Of a stretch of DNA of 64,000 bases, positions 58,801 to 64,000 are shown in pieces. The notes beneath the pieces are model-generated. The model had not been told where the DNA came from and did not search any database. It saw only the letters and a list, made by a program, of their open reading frames with translations. Source of the stretch: Rhizomucor pusillus (lineage: Eukaryota > Mucoromycota > Mucoromycetes > Mucorales > Lichtheimiaceae); assembly GCA_900175165.2 (NCBI GenBank), contig FWWN02000189.1, positions 1 to 64,000 on the forward strand, read 5' to 3'. A program made the translations under genes and the position numbers. How positions within the stretch are numbered: position 1 is the stretch's first letter; each line of letters opens with the position of its first letter.

Positions 58801-60527
58801 TTGAGCGTATCATGCGGCGATTGCAACGTAATTGGTACCTGGAGCAATACGGAGCTATTACACACAGCGACTCGCAGCTGCCGATGATCACATTGTCCAA
58901 GGACAACGTTACGAAATATCAACGTCCTCACATACCATCCAGCCTGGCGACACCGCCGGTTCCGACTGTACTTCCATTCCATACATTTACATACCCTTTG
59001 AACGCACGCCAAGTTCGTCTTATATCTCATCGCAATGCTTTGCGGATATCTCACAGCACTCTCACATCGACCTGGGTACCTGCTCATGTTTACCCACCGC
59101 CTCCACCTCCTTCGCCGCGACTTAAGATTGGATACGTCTCATCGGATTTCAACAACCATCCTTTGGCGCACTTGATGCAATCTGTTTTCGGATTTCATAC
59201 GAAGTCTCACTACGAGGTCTTCTGCTACGCGACTACACCTAGTGACAACTCTCCTTATCGTCAAAAGATTGAACGGGAAGCCGAGCACTTTTTGGATGTA
59301 TCAAGCTGGTCGAATCAGCAAGTTGTGGATCGAATTATTGCCGATGGTATACACGTCTTGGTGAATTTGAACGGATACACCAAAGGAGCTCGCAATGAAA
59401 TCTTTGCGGCGCGGCCATGCCCTGTTCAATGTTCGTTTATGGGCTTTGCTGGAACGCTAGGTGGTGGCTGGTGCGACTGGATCATTGCAGACCGGATTGT
59501 TTGTCCACCAGAAATGGTCAGCTGTGAAGTCTGGCGACAACGTGGAGGCTACGAGGCTAGCAAGGGTGGTGACTTTGAAGGCGACATTGATCCTGAGGAA
59601 GATACCAATGACTTTGTTTATACCGAGAAGTTCATATACATGCCGCACTCCTACTTCGTCAACGATCACAAGCAAGGCTTCCGTGAGGAAGGGGAAACAG
59701 AAAAGGCTATTATGATGCAACCGGCGGCACTCATGAACGATCCAGAGACGCTGTGGTCAATTGAAGAAGACAGACGATGGAGTATGCGACGAGAAGTGTT
59801 TCCGAACTTACCAGACGATGTGGTTATCTTTGCGAACTTCAATCAGTTGTATAAGCTGGAACCATCGACTTTTCGGATGTGGCTTCGGATCTTGGAGCGC
59901 GTACCAAATTCTATATTGTGGTTGCTACGATTCCCACCGGCGGGTGAACGGCACTTGCGTCGGTGCGCGACAGAGTGGGCAGGCCCTCAAGTCGCTCAGC
60001 GTGTGGTATTTACGGATGTGGCACCAAAGCACATACATATTCACCGAGGCAGAGTAGCAGATTTGTTCCTGGATACACCTGAATGCAACGCACACACTAC
60101 AGCAGCGGATATTCTGTGGTCTGGCACACCAATCGTTACATGGCCAAAATATATGCATAAGATGTGCTCGCGGGTCGGTGCAAGCATTGCTATTGCAACA
60201 GGCGCTGGTGACGAAATGGTGGTATCGTCTGAGCAGCAATACGAAGACCGAGCAGTGGAACTCGCGCTTGGATTGACGTACACATACGACACTAGCGACA
60301 CCGGTGCAATTGCTCGACGCGGTCATGGCCCTCTAATGTCTCTGCGCAAGCGACTGTTTTTATCGCGAGAGCACAATCGATTGTTTGATACACGTCGATG
60401 GACTCAAAATCTCGAACGAGGATACACGGAAGCATGGCGCCGATGGGTTACTGCACAAGAGTTCGAGGATGTGCATCAAGATACGAGTACAGCTGGCTGC
60501 ATTTGGGTGACAGACCCTGATGATTAG
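55879..60527 (+). CDS. O-GlcNAc transferase (GT41) with TPR repeats
   Basis: Two exons (55879-56016 and 56076-60527) give 1529 residues. The N-terminal about 300 residues are Gln/His/Ala-rich, with a Q-rich run coded near 56570-56640 and a poly-Ala run near 56803-56823. TPR repeats follow in two blocks (YVEAMSNIGTTLRSMGRTAD, then HLYTNLGSLLKDMGHLNEAV and VALANLGNAIKDMGRVQD). The GT41 catalytic region starts at about residue 1060 with LKIGYVSSDFNNHPLAHLMQ, then HVLVNLNGYTKGARNEIFAA, and ends with the UDP-binding segment LFLDTPECNAHTTAADILW and GTPIVTWP. It is expected to transfer GlcNAc to Ser/Thr of nuclear and cytosolic proteins. Acidic and glycine-rich insertions of about 40 residues lie between catalytic lobes. 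The extra 5' exon is supported by a GTAAGT donor and phase-0 join. Confidence 0.93.
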
Positions 60528-60985
60528 AATAGTAGCTGTTTACATTCCTGTTTGGAAGTTTATGTTCTTTAGTTTTAGAATCACTCTTGATCCCCCACAC
60601 GTGCGTCAAGAATTCTTTTTAGATTCCCATGGTGCCTCCAGAAAAGAGAGAGAAAAAACAAGAAAGGGAAAGGGAAGTGGAGAAGCGGTTTCAAATGTAG
60701 TCTTGTATCAATTCATGGTCTGTCTGGAGATGAGATATCCTAGTCAACTGATGAAGAAGGTGGGCAAGGCAGAAGAAAGAAAGAAAGAAAGGTGGATTTC
60801 CGGCAACAGCAGCAGCAACAACAGCAAGCACAATCGCAAGAAAGGCAGGAGCAGCGGCAGCCAACATGGTCAAGAAGAAGAAAAGGTTACAAGAGTTGGA
60901 GGAGATGCAGCGGTGGCAGCAGCGGTCTCTGCTACTGCCATTACAAGGTAATAAATTTATGGGAAGGGTGGTGGAATTGATGGGG
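60528..60985. other. Convergent spacer with purine-rich and CAG-like runs
   Basis: About 460 bp between the OGT and Hsp70 stops. It contains a purine-rich tract (60639-60680), GAAA units (60773-60790) and a CAGCAACA-rich patch (60800-60835). Several frames are open because of these repeats; none is supported as a gene. Confidence 0.5.
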
Positions 60986-62909
60986 TTAAATGCTATATTT
61001 GCTGTAATTGTTGGATGCATCAAAGTCGCAATAGACTCTGTATGTCTGCCCAGTTCCAAAATCTGCTTCCATTCGTATTTCTGTTGATCCAAAGTACATT
61101 CGTACAGTGTATGGTACGCGCTCGCCATGCATTTTCCCCGGTAACTCTGGGATAGGCACCGATATCGCTGCTACGTGTTGCACGCCCGGTTCGTTGTAGT
61201 ACCTCGGCACTGCATCGCTATCTGTTGCGTACAACATGATATCTGTGTGCTTCAACGTCCCGTAATATACAAACATTTGTTCTCGTATGCAGTGATCCAC
61301 TGGTAAAACATCGCCTTTTTGGATGAATACTAAGAACCGAGCGGTGCACCTTACGCTGCCATCGGGCCGGATAACGCGGCTGCTGGGTGGATCGAGCGCT
61401 TCGTCGAAAGGCAAACCAGCATTGATGCCATATGTTCGCCGTGAAACTCGAGAAGTGATAACGTGCGGGTGAAGACCGTAATACGCTGCACCGCGCACAA
61501 CTGCCAACGCCGCGCGTTCAGCTGGACAAATAATCTGACGAACTTTAGGTGTGTCGTTAAACGTTTCGTGGACTCGCTGGTATAAATAATTCGATGATCC
61601 AAACCCGCCTACAAGGAACAGATAATCGATAGGAGCGTCTTGTGTGATCGATTCAAGCTGGCGATCGATCAGAGAGAGCTACGTATGTGACTCAAGTTAT
61701 TAAAACATACAGGCATGACTTTAGTCGATAATTTCCCAGTTATATTATACTTGCCACTTTCTCAATAACGGGGTCAAAGACTTTAGCTTTGAGCTCTTCT
61801 GCCGATAATTTCATGGTACCTTCGTCCAGGTATTCTTCACGCGGCAGTGCATCCAAGTCGATAGATCTCGGTAATGTTACGTAGTGGTCATCCACGCCGT
61901 CAAACTCGGGCTTGATGTTGTCGATAAATTGATCCATCAAGTCATTCATCTCTCTTGCAGGCAGGTCCTCGAGGACTTGAGCACCTAGTCTTTCATGCAA
62001 AAGATCCTTGTATCGCTCATCCAAAAATACACTACCGCAGCTCTCGCCGATGCCTTTAGTGATTTCTTTCAGATGTTGGCGCTGTTCCTGGACCTGGAAG
62101 ATGATCAAGTCGACGGTGCCTCCGCCTGCGTCGCAAATGAGAATCCGGTCACCCTTGCAAAGCTGGACATCCATCGCTTCTTGGCAGTACAGCGCAGCAG
62201 CCTCGGGCTCGGAAACCAGGACGAGCCGATCGGATGGGTCAGAAGGTTGGATGAGGCCGGCCTTGACAGCAGCTTGGCGCATTATATGCTTGGCCTTGTC
62301 GCTCCAAAGGGCAGGCACTGTGAGGCAGTACCTAAACGTATCTGGATGGTAATTTTTGGCGAATCCGCGAGTGATTTCTTGCATAGCGTGAGTGTGCAGT
62401 GCTGCCAAGTAATCAGTGATAGCCTTCAAAGGAGTGCTAAGTATAAATGTGATAAGTATACGACATTGTAGGCGTAATTTTGCTTTTCCTATCTGTACCA
62501 TCCATTTTCAAGCGCAGGGAGTGATAGGCTTTCATCCAGCGAGAGCTTGAAATTCGATAACAAGACATTTTGCTTGGCAGCGTGCGGTTTCAACATGGCT
62601 TTCTTGGCACCATGGCCCCATTCTACCAATTCCGTCTCTCCCTTTTTGTACAGCGAAACTGTAGGCACTTTGGGAAAGAAATTGCCTGCCTTGTGTGGCC
62701 TATTTATATATGCTCAATTGGTATAAAACGCCATGTATATTTTGCAATGTTTTATTTTCCCAGTACCATTTGATAATGTCAAATACTTCGGGTGTCGTGC
62801 TGTGCGTGAACGCATAAGCCGCCCCAGAGTAGGTAGTACCAAAGTCGTATGCAACAACAACTTTGTACTTTTCGAGTTTGTTTTGCTGCGAAGCTGATCC
62901 CAAGCTCAT
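60986..62909 (-). CDS. HSPA12-type Hsp70-like ATPase
   Basis: Four exons (62909-62767, 62699-62499, 62436-61755, 61678-60986, minus strand) give 572 residues. VVVAYDFGTTYSGAAYAF is the first phosphate-binding loop of the actin/Hsp70 fold, LICDAGGGTVDLIIF the second, and YLFLVGGFGSSNYL the adenosine motif. SEPEAAALYC is also typical. The C-terminal substrate domain of canonical Hsp70 is replaced by a divergent about 150-residue region, as in the HSPA12 group expanded in Mucoromycota. Clients are unknown. Intron 3 may use a GC donor (GCAAGT after Val) or a GT three bases earlier; both keep phase 0, differing by one residue. Confidence 0.9.
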
Positions 62910-63137
62910 GTCAACTGCAATGATCCTAATCAGCTAGAAGAGTGTATAAACTGCCGAGTTTGCTCTGCGCTCCTTAAATCGCAAAAGAATGAAAGGAAAA
63001 GAGAGAGACAGGGAAAGCTTGCCAAAAAACAGCGAATCTGGGAAACTTTTGTGTTACGATTCCAAATAGTAGTAGTAGGAAATGCAATGCTCTGTTAGGC
63101 ATTAGGCTTTACAAGCATCGATAAGAATACATAGAAC

Positions 63138-63531
63138 TCAAGCCGACGAGCGACGATCAGCTACCAATTTCTCGACGCGGCTGATATCCGGTCGTCCGAG
63201 GACAGCGATTTTCCTATCCCAATCAATGACAAACGGCCGTTCAAGCATGGCTGGATCGTTTTGGATAACCTGGAAAGCCTCTTCGAAAGATCCGACTTTG
63301 TTCTGTGCTTCAGGGCGCAGCAAGTAGTCCCACGGACGCTCTTCAGGAAGCTGGTTGTTTGCGCGCAGCAAATCGACGAGCTTCTCCAAATCTTCAACGG
63401 AAGACAGGTGTCTTCTTGTACAGCACAACATCCAGCTTGTAGCCACATTTCTCTTGGTTCTCCTGGAGGAGAGTGGTGGACAATCGAGATTTTGTGCACT
63501 GAGGGTTGTGGTAGACAGTAATGCCAGACAT
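63138..63531 (-). CDS. ArsC-type (glutaredoxin-clade) arsenate reductase, frameshifted
   Basis: Two overlapping minus-strand frames together cover one protein of about 130 residues. It starts MSGITVYHNPQCTKSR: Cys12 in HNPxCxxSR is the catalytic cysteine position of bacterial ArsC. Further on, LLRPEAQ, ERPFVIDW and LGRPDI supply three Arg at positions resembling the Arg60, Arg94 and Arg107 of R773 ArsC. The frame from the start runs into a TGA right after KKTPVFR. The rest (SVEDLEKLVDLL and on) is one base out of register, consistent with one extra base at about 63405. No intron can explain this. It may be a real inactivating mutation, an assembly error or recoding. It is divergent from ACR3, with 190 bp between the ATGs. 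A related Fmp46-type redox protein is the alternative identity. Confidence 0.7.
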
Positions 63532-63615
63532 ACCGTGTGCAAAAGGGAGGGAAATCTGGGAAGTAAGAGAAGCAAGGAACGCGAATTCGAGCAGAGGACA
63601 GCAACAACGCCACTG

Positions 63616-63645
63616 CACGTGCCTGATGAGATCGGCTTTCATTGG
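63616..63645. promoter_or_regulatory. CACGTG and CCAAT-type elements in the arsC/ACR3 divergent promoter
   Basis: CACGTG (63616-63621) is the core bound by bHLH factors such as Pho4/Cbf1, and ATTGG (63641-63645) is a reverse CCAAT box. Both lie midway between the two ATGs (63531 and 63722). Binding is inferred from the words alone. Confidence 0.35.
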
Positions 63646-63721
63646 TCTTTCTGGGTAATTCGCCATCATCTTTGATGCCATTATCCAGTCTTTCTTTTTT
63701 ATTTCTTGACTTCAACAAACA

Positions 63722-64000
63722 ATGACCGAGGATACACAGCATCATCGTCATAATAATAATGATAACTGCTATGTATCAAACGATGGGCGGGAAGAACGAT
63801 GTTACTGGACACCAGAGTGTAACTTTGACTACTGCGTAAAGCCATCCGAGTATCAGGCTATGGTAGAGGCCAGCGATGCAGAGCAAATCAAAGGCACCGG
63901 TAATGCTTTTCATGCCTTAGCTTAAGCATTGATCCGCGTGCTAATGGTTTTAAAGCACTTTTGCGGCAGCTCAGTTTCCTGGATCGGTTTCTCGTTGTAT
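63722..64000 (+). CDS. Arsenite efflux transporter ACR3, 5' part (runs off the window)
   Basis: Exon 1 (63722-63899) codes for a hydrophilic 59-residue N-tail with four Cys in CYWTPECNFDYC and NCY. An intron (63900-63955, GT-AG, phase 1) leads into exon 2, which begins ALLRQLSFLDRFLVV before the window ends. LSFLDRFL followed by hydrophobic residues is the conserved entry into TM1 of the ACR3/ArsB-type (BASS superfamily) arsenite permeases. Only about 74 residues are visible, so the call rests on this motif and on the divergent arsC-type neighbour. If correct, it exports arsenite made by the reductase. Confidence 0.7.

Noticed and set aside
60520..61087. Two overlapping plus-strand frames after OGT (poly-Gln or Lys-rich)
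   Set aside because: Open because of GAAA and CAGCAA repeats, and they overlap the 3' end of the Hsp70 gene.
1..64000. CRISPR array, bacterial operon or phage structure
   Set aside because: No direct-repeat/spacer arrays or phage genes were seen; spliced genes show this is eukaryotic nuclear DNA.

Overview
This window looks like nuclear DNA of an early-diverging filamentous fungus, most likely Mucoromycota (Mucorales-like). The evidence is many short GT-AG introns of about 50-65 nt, compact genes with TATA boxes and pyrimidine tracts just upstream of the ATG, and a gene set typical of these fungi: a GT41 O-GlcNAc transferase, an HSPA12-type Hsp70, phosphoketolase, and fungal LEU1 and LYS4. 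No ribosomal or organellar DNA and no CRISPR array was seen. The species cannot be named from the sequence.

Layout. 0-4 kb: LEU1 (+), with a Gcn4-type site in its promoter, converges on a C2/coiled-coil/chitin-binding protein (-). 4-6.3 kb: gene-free, with a decayed Tc1/mariner-type transposase fragment. 6.3-11.5 kb: mitochondrial transcription factor MTF1 (+), a small complex I subunit (-) and, divergently, Rad4/XPC (+). 11.5-14.1 kb: decayed coding segments and tRNA-Ala(CGC). 14.1-17.2 kb: EME1 (-) and, divergently, a glutaredoxin-like protein (+). 18.8-23.8 kb: G-gamma (-), homoaconitase LYS4 (+) and an MFS transporter (-). 25.8-30.5 kb: phosphoketolase (-), endosulfine IGO1 (+) and a PPxY/SPRY adaptor (-). 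30.7-32 kb: a single-pass membrane protein (-). 32-37 kb: a long sparse stretch ending in a 55-residue Cys-rich protein (+). 38.3-43.6 kb: PEX5 (-), a Myb/SANT-like ORF (+) and an HSD10-type dehydrogenase (-). 43.6-50.5 kb: an island of decayed sequence, including a multi-exon pseudogene. 50.7-64 kb: EMC3, an F-box protein, OGT (all +), HSPA12-like Hsp70 (-), an ArsC-type arsenate reductase (-, frameshifted) and, divergently, the 5' end of an ACR3 arsenite transporter (+) running off the window.

Functional links. LEU1 and LYS4 are aconitase-superfamily enzymes of leucine and lysine synthesis lying 17 kb apart. XPC and EME1 are DNA-repair genes. Phosphoketolase, the HSD10-type dehydrogenase and PEX5 belong to carbon and peroxisomal or mitochondrial fatty-acid metabolism. 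IGO1, G-gamma and OGT are nutrient or signalling regulators. The clearest two-gene functional unit is the divergent arsC/ACR3 arsenic-resistance pair at the right edge.

Exon boundaries were worked out by hand from splice signals, phase and protein-family similarity. Every spliced CDS reported as complete keeps an open frame through all junctions. Several introns use GC-AG with the donor GCAAGT.
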